Assembly: GCA_028023455.1 (NCBI GenBank)
Contig: JAQFVV010000031.1
Span: 4,466,001-4,530,000, forward strand
Source: Epiperipatus broadwayi
Lineage: Eukaryota; Onychophora; Udeonychophora; Euonychophora; Peripatidae
DNA: 64,000 nt
Direction: 5' to 3'
This document shows positions 23,720 to 35,744 of the stretch, in pieces; position 1 is the stretch's first letter, and each line of letters opens with the position of its first letter. Below the pieces are notes generated by a model. The model saw only the letters and a list, made by a program, of their open reading frames with translations. It was not told the DNA's origin and did not search any database. Made by a program: the position numbers and the translations under genes.

Positions 23720-24850
23720 AACAGCAATATCTAATGACTCACATGTTTGCCAGAATCAGTTGTTTTCTCTCTAAAGTCATCTACTGTAAGCTTGAGTAGT
23801 CATCACCAATATAAGTGATGTAAAATCTCTATATCTAAGTCCTTTCTGGATTTTGCCTTTGTCAAGAAGACTAGGATTTAAAGTAGGTGCCACTTTTTGT
23901 TCAAACTAATATCCTGAATTTTTCTAGATTTATGCTATGCTAACTCTTTTGCACAGTTATATAAATCTGACACAAGATCAACTTCTCTGTATTCTAAAGA
24001 CATCAATTTTATGGCAACTATAGGTTCCTTCTTCTTGACTAGGAAGTTTAATATCAACAACAATATGACATGACTTTTTCATATGCTTCTAAAAGCAGTT
24101 CTCCATCCTATTCTAGAATCATCTACATTAAGCTTGAATAATCAAATGAGGTCCATATAATATAGTGCCTGAAAATCTCCAGAACAATTTCTGGCTTTTG
24201 CCTCTCTCATTGAAGACTAGAATTCAAAGCTGGAACTAATGCACTTCTTTTACTTCTTTATTTTATTAAGAGAATATCCTGAAATTAAAAAAAAAAACAC
24301 CTTAATGTTTTAGACTCCAAATAACTAATTAGCCTGCATAGTTATACAGATCTGCAATTTAGTTTTTACATGCTTTAAAAACTGTTTTAAAATAGTTGTC
24401 TTCAGCCTATTTTCAAGCCATCTGCTATAAACTTGTGCAATAAATGAAAACCAGATGATATAGAAAGATATTAGCTTGAAAGGATAAAGGAGTAAAAGAT
24501 GGCTGATTGATGCATAAATATATTAATTCTAGCTTTGAATTTTAGTTTTTACTGGTAAAGGCACAAACCAGCTGGAGATAGAAATTTTACAACTTTGTAG
24601 CATATTATGTCAGTTATATGGCCATAGTTTAGGGTGGAGATAACTAATCTTGTAATCATATAAGAAAGTTTTATAGTGTTGTTGGTATTAACCTTCTTAG
24701 CCAAAAGATAGAAGGGATTACAGTTGTCATAAAAGTGAAATATCTAAAATATACAGAAATGGATCTACTATCAAATCTGTATAACTATAAAAGTGAGTTA
24801 GCCTGAGTTGAAAATTATATGATATTTTTAAACTTCAGGATAGTAATTTG
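23720..24850. repeat. Degenerate ~320-bp tandem units with an inverted tail
   Basis: Three diverged units can be aligned by eye at about 23757, 24091 and 24400. Each has a 'cagtt.t....ctatt.t..a..catct.c....aagctt.a..aat' block, and later parts share 'gcacagttatataaatctg' (23952) and 'gcatagttatacagatctg' (24335). Further right, 'atctgtataactata' (24775) followed by 'gttagcctga' is the inverted form of the same block, suggesting a foldback. There is no coding potential and no family name. Confidence 0.45.
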
Positions 24851-26151
24851 AATAGGATAAAGGACAACTTTTCTTAGAAGCATTTTGTTACATTATTTTA
24901 TATGCGTACACACTCATGCAAAGCATAATGTTTGTATTTTAGAAAGATTTTTTTTTTAACAATATATTTTATATAAGGACAAATTCATGAATATAAAAAA
25001 AAAATTATAAAATATAAAAGTTTAATCTTAATAGAAACTTCAATTTATTTCTGTTCAATTAAAATATTTTTTCCCATAAAGATTACAAATGGAAAATATA
25101 ATTTGTTAATTTCATACGTCATCAACAAATATTAATGGTTCATGGTAGTTAAAAAATTAATTAGGACTTAAAACAAAAACAGATGGTGTTCACTGGATGT
25201 TGGCGTAACAATTTAGTGTATCTAAAACAAGATGAAGATAATGAAAATGTTGTCATAATAAAAGAATATAAGAAGAAAAACTCAGAGCAAAAGCAGCTGA
25301 TTATTTTAAGACAGAAAACAAGTGTAAGAGAGAAGTAAGTTGATTATGTTTATAGAAATTATGGTTTGAGCATCTGATCTTATGGAATGATTAACTTAAG
25401 TGGCTAATATTATTTTTATAAAGCTTTGATGTCCAGGGAATAGGCTACATAATTTTTCACTGTTTATAAAATAATATTAAATATTCTGTACAACCAAGAA
25501 ATGGAAAAATTAAGATTGATCCTATAAGCCAATATCTGAATTATAAGATACATGTTGTTAAAACATATTGCATATTTTTTTGGTCTATTTGTTAGCAAAA
25601 GATGCTTTAATATTATTTTTCCTCATAAATTATTGATAAGGTTTCTAGCAGTATTATTTTAAGCTTTGCCCTGTGTAGTTCAATGCAGTGGTAGATTGGT
25701 GGACTTCAAAGAACTTAAAGTCCTATATGTAGCAACGTAACTTCATATGAACTCCTGAATGGTAAATCATCTGATTATTTATTTATTCAAGCATTTACAT
25801 GTGTATAAGAATAATTGTTTAATATTTTTTATTTAAGAAAAAGAGATATCCTAATTTTAAGAAGATAAAATCTAAAACCTTTATATTAAAAGAAAAATAA
25901 TAAGTTTATGAACTTTAATAAAATGATGACCAGTTTAAATTGAGATATGATATTAATGAATAAAATAATATAGAAGTTATGTGTGTATATTTTTCATTGA
26001 CCATGATTATATGGGTTTTTTTTTTTTACAAAATAGGATGATAAATGGGTATCGTATTCTATAGGAGTAATGACAATAATGTTTGATTGGAACCATATTT
26101 ATTTTTATACAAATACTGCAGTGTTTTAAATAATATATGAATATGAATAGC
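24851..26151. other. AT-rich DNA without recognised features
   Basis: Nothing recognised. Ends where the RTE copy B leader begins. Confidence 0.4.
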
Positions 26152-28271
26152 TGCAGGCCTTAAAGGAATGGAGCAGGACAGATTCCTAATGTCCACATCA
26201 CATGTTCTTGTTGTTGCTGCTGTTAGACTGTGTGGTTATTTTATGGTATATGAACATAGATAGGCTGCTCACCAATGTGCATCAACTAGTATAATGAATT
26301 TATTGGTTTTTTATCTCTAAATTTAAGATCAAGAAACACCCTGGTCTTTTTTCTTGGTTGTTTGACAGCTCTTAACTGAAATATCATTTGAGTTTTCTTG
26401 AAGGCAGGACGAATGTGGATATGAATAAACTTTTTATTTCTAATAGATATTACAATCATGACAGACAAAGCTAAATCATGGCTTTTTATTTCCAAGAGAT
26501 TGGAAAGTCATTAGCTATAGCAGCAGTTAGCAGTCAAAACAGAGAATGCTAAGAATCTCTTGATTGTGGACCCAGGCTGCCATTTGATGATGACCTTTTA
26601 TTTAAGTACTTATAACTACAGATCATTTTGAAGTGAAGGAAGTTTTCAAGAATTAGAAGGAGAACTGTCTAGTATTAAATGGTCATACAATATCAAACTT
26701 TGTGAAGTTAGAAAAAAATGTGAAGGGATGAATTAAAAAGAGGGCATGTACTGTATTATAAAGACATAAACATTGGAAGTACAAGTGGACTTGGATTTAT
26801 TATAAATAAAAAGTGGAAGACAACATTGTGGAGATTGTTGGTGTATTAGACAAAGTGGCAAATTTTGTCATTTAACTTAATGGTAGGTACCAAATGTCGA
26901 TAATTCAGCTTATGCACCATCAAGTTCTCATTGTGATGTAGAAGATATTTTTATATGGATGTACAAATGATTTTTAATCAGACCAAGTATCATTTAAAAA
27001 TTCTTCTGGAGACTTTAATGCTAGAATTGTTAAATAATTGAAAGAAAAAGTTTTGTAGGTAAATTTAGTTATGATGATAGAAATGAGAACGGATGTAGAC
27101 TTGTGGAGTTTGCAGAAAAGGAAAAATTTTATATCATGAATTCTTTTTTTGAGAAAAATGTAAGCAGCCAAATGAAAGTACAGCAGAATTGGATTATATT
27201 TTAACTAACAGAAAAGTATAATGTTCAAGATTGTAATGTTTTTAATAAATCCAACACAAGTGATCATTGATTAGGAGATGTAAGATACATGTTAACATAA
27301 AATTAGAGAGACAAAAGTTATTAAGAAAAACAGTATTCACAGACAGTATTCCTAATCTTCAGAAACATTCCAATGAATTTAAAATATGAAAATCATTTTC
27401 AAATATTAACAGATTTTGAACATGATTCAGATTTGAATGAAATCAATAAGTACTTTTAAAAACTGCAACAAACATAGCAGGCACTGCAGTAATTAATCAA
27501 TAAATTGTTTATTTGGACAAGACAATTTATGAAAAAATTAAGGAATATAAAGATATATAAAAATGATGCATTAAAAAGGATTGAATATCCAGAATTTTGT
27601 AAAATGGTGCAAAAAAAGAGTTAATAATGATATAAGGAAATATAATTATGAATTAGCAAAGAACGTTATAGAAGAGAATATAAATCTCAAGAATGTAAAA
27701 CAATATCTTGTTATTGGTAGGAAACTTATTTGTGTGATAAGAAAAAAAAAGATATAACTATTATTATATCAAGAATTATATGGCAATAAAGAAGAAGGAA
27801 AAGTACCTTCTACAACTAATATATCATTTGAATTGCCTAGGATTTTAAATGAGGTGATTGATATCATAAAAGATGCTGGTGAAGAAATGGAAAATTTTAA
27901 TCAACCAAAAGAACATATTTTAATACAGTGGATTATATCAATATACTGAGAGAAGTTATAGAAAGGTTCAATGAATATGTATTGTCATTACATTTTGGAT
28001 TTGTAGATTATGAAAAGGTATTTGATTCTATAAGTATTTCATCAGTGATTAAAGCATCGGATCATCAATGTATAGATCAAGGACAATATTTATAAAAATG
28101 CAACTACATCAATTAGATTACATAATGATACTAGTACATTGTACAAGCTTACACCTGCATTTATATATATAATATATGTGGATTTGAACTCAGAATTTCA
28201 TGTGACCTACAACTCTCAGTGCCATCTTATATTGCTGATCCACCTGATCACACACATGTTGAAAAGATAAA

Positions 28272-28328
28272 TAATCACCAATATACATATTTTGTGCTAA
28301 ACCAGCACTCATCAGTTGGTCCAGATTA
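28272..28328 (-). ncRNA. Hammerhead ribozyme copy with mutated core (left arm)
   Basis: On the minus strand both stem I helices, CTGATGA, and a perfect GTGCT/AGCAC stem II are present. The following GAAA reads AAAA, so the essential G of the GAA core is lost. The intact stem II indicates the ancestral sequence. Probably inactive. Confidence 0.65.
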
Positions 28329-28758
28329 CCATCTCCACACATATATACAGTCAGTATTCAGATTTATATTAAGGTATCCAATCTTCATACTTTAATGGGC
28401 AGACTTCAAATTACTCCAGCCCACAACTCTTCAGCCTTCCATTCACATGAAAATCTAAGTTTGAATCCCACATATATTTATATAATAGTGCATAAAAGAT
28501 CTACCCATCCCTCGCATACATATGTATAAGTGGATTATTCTCCTGCACATGAGAGGTCAGAATGATTAAACGTCAACATGGGTAGGATGACAATCTTGGC
28601 ACTAATGTAGGCTTTGAACATTCCATCATTAGATTTTCAAGAAAATGGAAGGCTGAAGAGTTATAGGTTGGAGTAGTTTGAATCCTGTCCATTAAAGTAT
28701 GAAGATTGGCTATCTTAATATAAAGCTGAGTACTGATTGTATATATGTGTGGAGATGG

Positions 28759-28815
28759 TAATCTGGACCAACTGATGAGTGCTGGTTTAGCATGAAATAC
28801 GTGTATTGGTGATTA
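28759..28815 (+). ncRNA. Candidate hammerhead self-cleaving ribozyme (family 2)
   Basis: CTGATGA at 28772-28778 and GAAA at 28794-28797. Stem I: ACCAA (28767-28771) with TTGGT (28806-28810), a 3-nt bulge TGG, then TAATC (28759-28763) with GATTA (28811-28815). Stem II: GTGCT (28779-28783) with AGCAT (28789-28793), closed by one G-U pair, loop GGTTT. Stem III: A28797-T28804, T28798-G28803 (C-G in the inferred ancestor), A28799-T28802. The cleavage nucleotide would be A28805 in a GUA triplet, within the known NUH rule. A type I hammerhead with short stem III; the bulge in stem I and the loop of stem II are where tertiary contacts normally form. The single change from GAAAC to GAAAT weakens stem III. 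Confidence 0.75.
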
Positions 28816-29815
28816 TTTATCTTTTCAACACGTGTGTGTTCAGGTAGGTCAGCAATATTATTATTATATAATGATAGTAGGAACAATAACATTAAGAAAG
28901 ATGTATGACAAGGTGATTTCATATCTCCAAAGTTTTTTAAAGCAGTTTTGCAAGAAGTATTTTGTGATTAAAATGGGAAGCTAAAGGAGTAAAAAAGTAA
29001 ACAGAGATTATTAAGTCATCTAGATTTTGCAGATGATGTAATTATTTTTGCAAATAAGGTTTTAGAGCTTCAAGAAATGAAAGTAAGAAAGTAGGACTAA
29101 AGATAAATGTGAAAAAAGTCTAAGGTAATGTTCAATCAATTTTTTCAAAAGAAGAAAATAAAGATTAATAATGATGAATTAGAAGAAGTTGGCAATTATT
29201 TTGGGCAGATTATTACAATGGGTGGAAACATAGTGAAGGAAATTAATCATAGAATTAAACTTGGCTGAAATGTTTTTGGTAGAAATAACAATATTAAAGA
29301 GAAATATGCCTATATATTTAAAAAGGAAGGTTTTCAATAAATGTTTTATAGTTTTTACTTATGGATCTGTGACTTGAACACAACAGGAAGGCAATGCAAA
29401 GACTTTAGACCACTCAATGAAGTATAGAGAGATGTATGTTAAGAATAACAAGAAGAAATCAAAAATGAAATATATGGGTGAGAGAACAAATTGGTGTTAC
29501 TGACATCATTGAAAGAATTAAAAAACTGAAATAGAATTGGGTTGAACATATTACTAGAAGGGATGATAGTAGAATGGAGTTGGACTGGAATGTTGCTAGA
29601 AGAGATGACAATAAATAGATAGTTGAAATCTTAAACTGGATTCCAAGAAATTGTAAAAGTCCTAGAAAGAGACTATGTATGAGATGGATGGATGAAATAA
29701 AAAAGTGTGCTGGAATGATGTGGAGAAGATAGATTAGAGATTTGAAAGATGGATTGAATTTGGAGAGACTTTCATCCTGCAATGAATCAATAATTGTTGA
29801 AAATATTGATGATTA

Positions 29816-32417
29816 GTATAAATATTATATTGCAATATCTTTGTTTTAAAATATAAATAAATCAAAGATATGGATTAAATAAATTAAAAAGTACAGTAGT
29901 ACAAATATTAATCTTATTTAATGAGAAAGATTGGTCAATTGCTCAGCTTTCATATTGATTTTTTTTTTTTTGCACATTATTTTTGAGGTTAAGCTTACAC
30001 AATGAAAATGGATTTTTTTTTTTTTAATCATAAATAGCTGAGATTTTTAGCCTTTAAGTAGAAAATAAATGTAAATATAAATAATTTGCATGTAAATTAT
30101 TAATAAAAAAAATTGTTTTAGTAGCATGAAATTTAATATTATATTTCAGTCATTTGCCCAAAGTTAGAGTGAATAATTAGGCTGCATAACTACTAAATAA
30201 TATTTGATCATTACTTTATTTATGAATTATAAGTAAATATTTTATTTGTTCATAAATAAATAAAATAATTTCATTGTATTTCCCTATTTCAAAATGTTGT
30301 TTAATAATGTAGACTATTTCAAAATTTTATATGTTCAAATTAAAAAATTGTTTATTTGTTTGTTATAAGTCAAATATGTAAATTCTCGATTTTTTTTCCA
30401 CTTCCCTGTTAAGATTTTTTTTTGTCCAGATGGCACCTCTTAGACTTAGTTATTCACAAGATTTTTATTTTTGTGCACATAAATTATTTTTTTAAAATTT
30501 ATATATTTTTTCTGTTTGTAAAAAACTTATTTATTTTTAATAAATCAGAATAGAGATAATAAATTATTTATAATTTAATTGTAGAAATATTTTTTGTCTG
30601 ATATATGTCAAACTGCAAGATAACTTATAGGATATTTCATTCATTTTTAGCCAAAATAAGCTTTTATTGTATGTTTAGATTATATATGAAATGCTTAATT
30701 CAGTTTTGCATTCCAGTAAAAGTTTACTCCAATAATAAGAACGTTGTTTTTTTTTTTGTTTGTTTTTGTATATTAGAATGAATAAATCATTTATTTTTCC
30801 TTTATAAATATTATATGCCTGTTTATTAAAAATATTTATTTATTCACTAACAAATATTCAGACAGAGACTCACAAATTATCTACTAATTTGGTTATTTAA
30901 AGATTTGCATTTTGTTTCATAATTTAGACTATAAGAATAATTTTTATCTGACTTTTTACTGATAAGGCATTTTATTTATTTATTTATTTATTTATTTATT
31001 TTTTTTTTGGGGGGGGGGGGGTATTCTTTACATAAATTTTGGTAGTGAATGTATATTTTAAAATAATATTTTAGGTGTAATAAAATGTTAAGACATCAGC
31101 CTAATGTTTTTTGGCCATTAGCATATTAAATAACACAATTGCATAAATTGATACAATTTTTATATAAAAGTAATACTTATTTATTGAATTTGAAATCTTG
31201 TCTTGAATGTTAAACTCACGTTTGCTTAGTTTTAAATTATTAATTAGATGTGATTAATATTTTTTGTTAATAAATTATTTATTTTACTGCATATTGTTCC
31301 CGAAATCATCATTGCTCTGATTATATGAATAGCATTCTACCTATTTGAAAATTTTCAGTATGTTATAGTTTAGGATTGTTTTTTCCCATATACTTTGAAA
31401 TATTGTATTACTGACACAGCTGTTATCTCACCAATATCATTTGAAATCATTGCTTGTCAATATATATATATATATATATATGTAATCACTATCTGAGCTG
31501 TTCTCTTTTTGAAAATGTTGAGTACAATATAATACATAGGTATCACATTATTTTATGTATTTTTTTTTTTTACAAATAAAAAGTTATAGTGCTTTTTAAG
31601 CATCTTATTTCAAATTGAATAATGCCCCAAATTAAAACATTATTTTCTGAGCATAATACTAAAAGTTTTGCAAAATTTTAGAACATATTTTAAAATTAAT
31701 ACTGATTTAATTCATTAAAATAATTAGAGAGATAAGTAATTTCTTGATAAAGTGACTAGTCTATTATGTTTCTATAAGAGCTTAAGTTATTGTAAAAATT
31801 TAAAAAAAACTATTCCCTAGAGTGTATTTATTAGGATAAAATTCAGAAAATTTGTTTCTTTATTTTAAAAATAAAAATATGGTATAATAGTTTTTCTTAA
31901 TTTGATTACTTCAGTGAATGCATAAGTGAAAATATACTCCATAAAAATATATTAATAACTATATTATTATTTTTAAAATTTTGTTTATGCTATAATTTTG
32001 ATTAATGTCTGTATTATAAATTTTTTTTTTTCTAGTCAATGTTTATCAACAGAACATGGACTATTACATACTATATACATTTGAATCCAAATATAATAAA
32101 ATATAACATAATTTGTGGTTACACTGTATAAGCAAAAAAATCTTATATCTCTAAAAAAAAAAAAATGTTTTCAACTTTTTGGACTCCTCTTTATTCACTT
32201 ATTTAAAGAATATTGAACATCATAAGATGATCTTAAGTCATGTTTCATTATTAAGAAAATTTCAAGCTATTATTTACTGAAAAAAAAAAAAAAAGCTTTA
32301 GTGTGAAAACACATTCTTTCTAGAATTATGTTTCCAAGATTTTTGTGATCTACTGGGTACATGATGGGTGCATATGCAACAAACTGTAGCCCCATCTTGA
32401 AAACTTTGGCTTATATT
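29816..32417. other. AT-rich DNA without recognised genes
   Basis: Nothing gene-like. A (TTTA)n stretch runs into a T run and then a run of 12 G (30970-31021). A (TA)n run lies near 31462-31481. Confidence 0.4.
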
Positions 32418-32425
32418 ACCTATAA
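32418..32425. repeat. 8-bp target duplication, left (ACCTATAA)
   Basis: ACCTATAA immediately precedes the hAT terminus at 32426 and recurs exactly at 37588-37595 just after the other terminus. Eight-bp duplications are the hallmark of hAT insertion. Confidence 0.95.
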
Positions 32426-33190
32426 CAGTGGTGGCGAACCTATGGCATGCGTGTCACAGGTGGCATGTATGAAAAATTTTCTGGCACGTTATCGATTTTC
32501 AAATTGTATCTTCATTTTACAACGAAAAATGCAAGATTTCAAAAATATAAAGCACCATCTAGCCATAGAATACTAAATTTGAACAAATAGCCGAACAAAA
32601 ATTTCTGAATAGTAATGATGTAATTGTGATATGATAGGAACTTTATATTCAAAGGGGAAGAAATACATGCAGTCAAAGAACACATTTGCTGAAAGAGATG
32701 TGACAGAAGTTTTTTTTAATTGGTATTTTGTCAGTTATTTAATTAAGTTGCTCCAGTTTTTGCTGTTTATTTTTGTGCACCGAATTATTCTTTCATAAGT
32801 TTTATATTTATAATAATCTCTCAGCGTTGTGGCTATTAATTGCTTATTTCTTATCCTGACTATAGTTTGCGTTACGACATGAGTTGGGACGTATTGATAC
32901 AGACAGAGTGTGTGCAGAGTTAACTCAGTTGAGTTTGAAATTTGGTTGTGACAAGAATAATATTGTGCCTGTGCACTATGTAATAATATTGCTTTGTAGC
33001 TGAATTTTAAAGGTCATTAATTTAAACATACATTAAAGTGAAAATTTTTGAAATATTTAAAGAAATGTTTTCGTTATCAATTTTCATAAATTTCTTCTGG
33101 TTTTATCCAACGTGGCTAGTGAAAATAAAAAAACAAAAACTACTATTAAAAACAAGAAGTGGATAATTCCAAAGTTGGTGGACTCAAGAG

Positions 33191-34968
33191 TCATCATCAT
33201 CATCAACAACAACCATTATCAATCCACTGCAGGATGAAGGTCTCTCCAAGTTCAATCCATCTCCGATTTTTAGCTTCTCTTCTCCACACCACCCCTGCAC
33301 ACTTTCTTATTTCATCCATCCATCTCACATGTGGTTCCTTTCTGAGTTTTTTACAATCTCTTGGAATCCAGTTTAAGATTTCAATTATCCATCTATTATC
33401 ATCTCTTCTAGCAATATGTCCAGCCCAACTTTTTCAATCTTTTAATTTTTTCAATGAAGTCAGTAGCAACTGTTTGTTCTCTTACCCGTACATTGCATTT
33501 TCGATCTCTTCTTGTTACTCCCAACATGCATCTCTTCATACTTCTTTGAGCTGTCTGAAGTCTCTGTATTGTTCTTCTATTAAGTGTCCAAGTCTCAGAT
33601 CCATAAGTAAGAACTGGTAAAACACATTTGTTAAAAACCTTCCTTTTTAAACACATAGGCATATTTTCTTTTAGAGTCAAGTTATTTCTACCAAAAGCAC
33701 TCCAACCAAGTTTAATTCTATGATTAATTTCATCCATTATGTTTCCATCTGTATTAATAATCTGACCAAAGTATTGGTAGCTGTTAACTTCTAATTCATC
33801 ATAATCAATCTTTATTTTTATATTTTGAGCAAATCGATTAAACATTACTTTGGTCTTTTTAACATTTATCTTTAATCCTACTTTCTTACTTTCATCTGAT
33901 AACTCCTGCAACATTTCCTGCAGCTCTTGCAAAAACAACTACATTATCTGCAAAATCTAAATGACTTTAATCCACAAAATACTTGTTGCAGCACTGCTGT
34001 AAAATGTTTTGGAGATATGGAGCCACCTTGCCTTACACCTTTCTCAATGTTGACTTTCCCAGTATCATTATGTAATCTAATTGTTGCTGTTGCATTTTTA
34101 TAAATATTCTTTAAAATATGACAATATCAGAGATCTATACCTTGATTATCCAATGCTTTAATCACTGAAGAAATATTTATAGAATCAAATGCCTTTTCAT
34201 AATCTACAAATCCAAAACACAATGGCAACTCATATTCATTTGTTCTTTCTATAACTTCTCTCAATACCTGGATATGATCTACTGTACTAAAACCATTTTT
34301 AAATCCAGCTTGTTCTCTTGGTTGGTGGAAATCCAATGTTCTCTGTAGATGAGTTGTAATTATCTTGGTAAAAATTTTGTATAAAACTGATAAAAGGCTG
34401 ATAGGTCTGTAATTTCTAATATCTTCTTTATCACCTTTTTAAAATATTAATATTATTACGGCATTCTTCCAATCATCTGGTACATTTTTTATCATTTAGA
34501 CATTTGATATATAACTTTGCTAAAAAAAACTATATCTTTCTTTACCTGCTTCTTTTAATATATCAATTATAATTCCATCATTACTGGAGCCTTTCCTTTC
34601 TTCATACGTTTAATTGCATTTCTCACTTCTTCATTTAAAATTCGGGGCAATTTGGAAGATATAATAAATATAGGAGGTATTTGTTCTTTATTACTATATA
34701 ATTCTTGATAAAAGTCTTCCACCCATTTCATGACATCATCTCTTTTTTAGTAATCCATCTTTTTTTCTTATTGCGTATATAAAATTCCTACCAATACCAA
34801 AATATTGTTTTACATTCTTGAGACTTATTTTCTTCTACAGCTTTCCTTTGTAGTTCACAGTTATACTTTCTTATATCACTTTCAACTCTTTTCTGCATTG
34901 TTTTACAAAATTCGAGATATTCAATCCTTTTTAATGCATCATTTTGTATATCTTCATATTTCCTTGAG
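33191..34968 (-). mobile_element. RTE LINE (copy C), 5'-truncated, nested in the hAT
   Basis: The minus-strand 3' tail (ATG/ATC-rich, 33191-33215) is followed by the C-terminal and RT regions. A long minus-strand frame (33408-33938) reads SYQYFGQIINTDGNIMDEIN and GSETWTLNRRTI, and another (34127-34336) reads QPREQAGFKNGFSTVDHIQV. It stops near 34968 in the segment between nuclease and RT (ALKRIEYLEFCK at 34910-34940). At the position where full-length copy D has a 5-bp insertion (56676), this copy has the uninterrupted sequence. It is much less decayed than copies A and B. Its presence inside the hAT dates it after that insertion. Confidence 0.9.
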
Positions 34969-35080
34969 AAAAGCAAGAAAGAACAAAAGGAATTTATTGC
35001 TCAGGTAGTTAAAAACAAGAATATGCAGTCAGGACCCCTAATAAAATTTATCAGCAGTTCTTCAAATATAACTGCTTCTA

Positions 35081-35424
35081 GTTGTATTTTTATATTGGAC
35101 TATTTTCATCATCTAATATGTGTGTTGAATGTCTTTAAAAAAAATTTAACTTTATTTAAATATTCCAAATACATTCAACTGTTAGTAATAGCATATCAAA
35201 AAGGTTAGTCCTGTTTACTTACTAGTTGTTCTTAATTACTAAAATAATGCCATCATATACAAATCATCGATTTTTATCTTTTTATATATATAATTATTAA
35301 AATTAACAATTTACATATAAATAAAAACTTTGCAGAATTACATTAAATAAAGTTAAATTTTTTTAAAGAGATTCAATATGCATGCATATTAGATGATGGA
35401 AATAGTCCAATATAAAAGTACAAC
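35081..35424. mobile_element. 344-bp palindromic MITE with TA target duplication
   Basis: Left arm 35081-35159 and right arm 35341-35424 are inverted copies, starting GTTGTATTTTTATATTGGAC on the left and, reversed on the right, the same with one change in that stretch. TA flanks both ends (35079-35080 and 35425-35426). It has no coding capacity and interrupts the hAT transposase frame. TA duplication plus long terminal inverted repeats fits a Tc1/mariner-superfamily MITE. Confidence 0.85.
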
Positions 35425-35426
35425 TA

Positions 35427-35744
35427 GAATACCATCATCGCAAACCTTCAGGAAAACATAAACGCTTCTACTTTTTTTTAAAAGTAAAATAACTTTATTA
35501 ACAGAAAAATAAAAAAAAACCAGATATTTACATATTAACAAAAAACATTTTTTTCTTTTTTTCTATCTTACAAGATAACTAACACTTTTTAAATAAGAAA
35601 CACTATTCCGTATTTTACATGCAGTAGGGAAAAATCCACCCCATCTTTTTTCAATTTGTTTTTTTTTTTTTGGCAGATATTTTATACATTGATAATAGTA
35701 TTTATCTCAAACATCTAGTTTTTTAATCTAATTATATTTCTTGT
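35427..35744. other. Non-coding spacer inside the hAT pseudogene
   Basis: Between the MITE and the resumed transposase frame at 35745. It is A/T-rich and does not encode transposase, so it is probably a further small insertion or decayed hAT sequence. I could not define its ends. Confidence 0.4.

Larger units (their letters stand above)
28135..28867 (+). mobile_element. Foldback element with hammerhead in each 230-bp arm
   Basis: Inserted in RTE copy B. The target text 'ataatgata' precedes it (28122-28130) and follows it (28868-28876), extending with one mismatch to 13 bp. Inverted arms lie at 28229-28458 and 28629-28858, roughly 85% identical by eye, around a 170-bp centre. The centre matches the linker of the direct repeat at about 8040-8188, and the arms match the rest of that repeat. 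It encodes no protein. The long target duplication argues for retrotransposition rather than a DNA transposon cut-and-paste event. Penelope-like elements are known to leave inverted as well as tandem copies. Confidence 0.75.
26152..29815 (+). mobile_element. Decayed RTE LINE (copy B), interrupted by a foldback insertion
   Basis: From 'ggccttaaaggaatgg' (26156) it follows the near-intact RTE at 54643-57948: leader, nuclease relic (26600-27290, including the relic of MNSFFEKN near 27135), RT relic (27950-28130 and 28868-29060, including FGFVDYEK near 27995 and FADD near 29025) and C-terminal region to the 'tttcatcctgcaatga' end at 29768. A 733-bp foldback element sits in the RT region at 28135-28867. 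Near 29525-29610 the segment corresponding to 'WVGHIARRDD' is duplicated in tandem. Many stops and frameshifts; non-functional. The 5' end lacks the first ~50 bp of the full-length copy. Confidence 0.85.

Noticed and set aside
33159-33620. 153-residue plus-strand frame
   Set aside because: Antisense shadow of RTE copy C; the minus strand carries the recognisable RTE protein.
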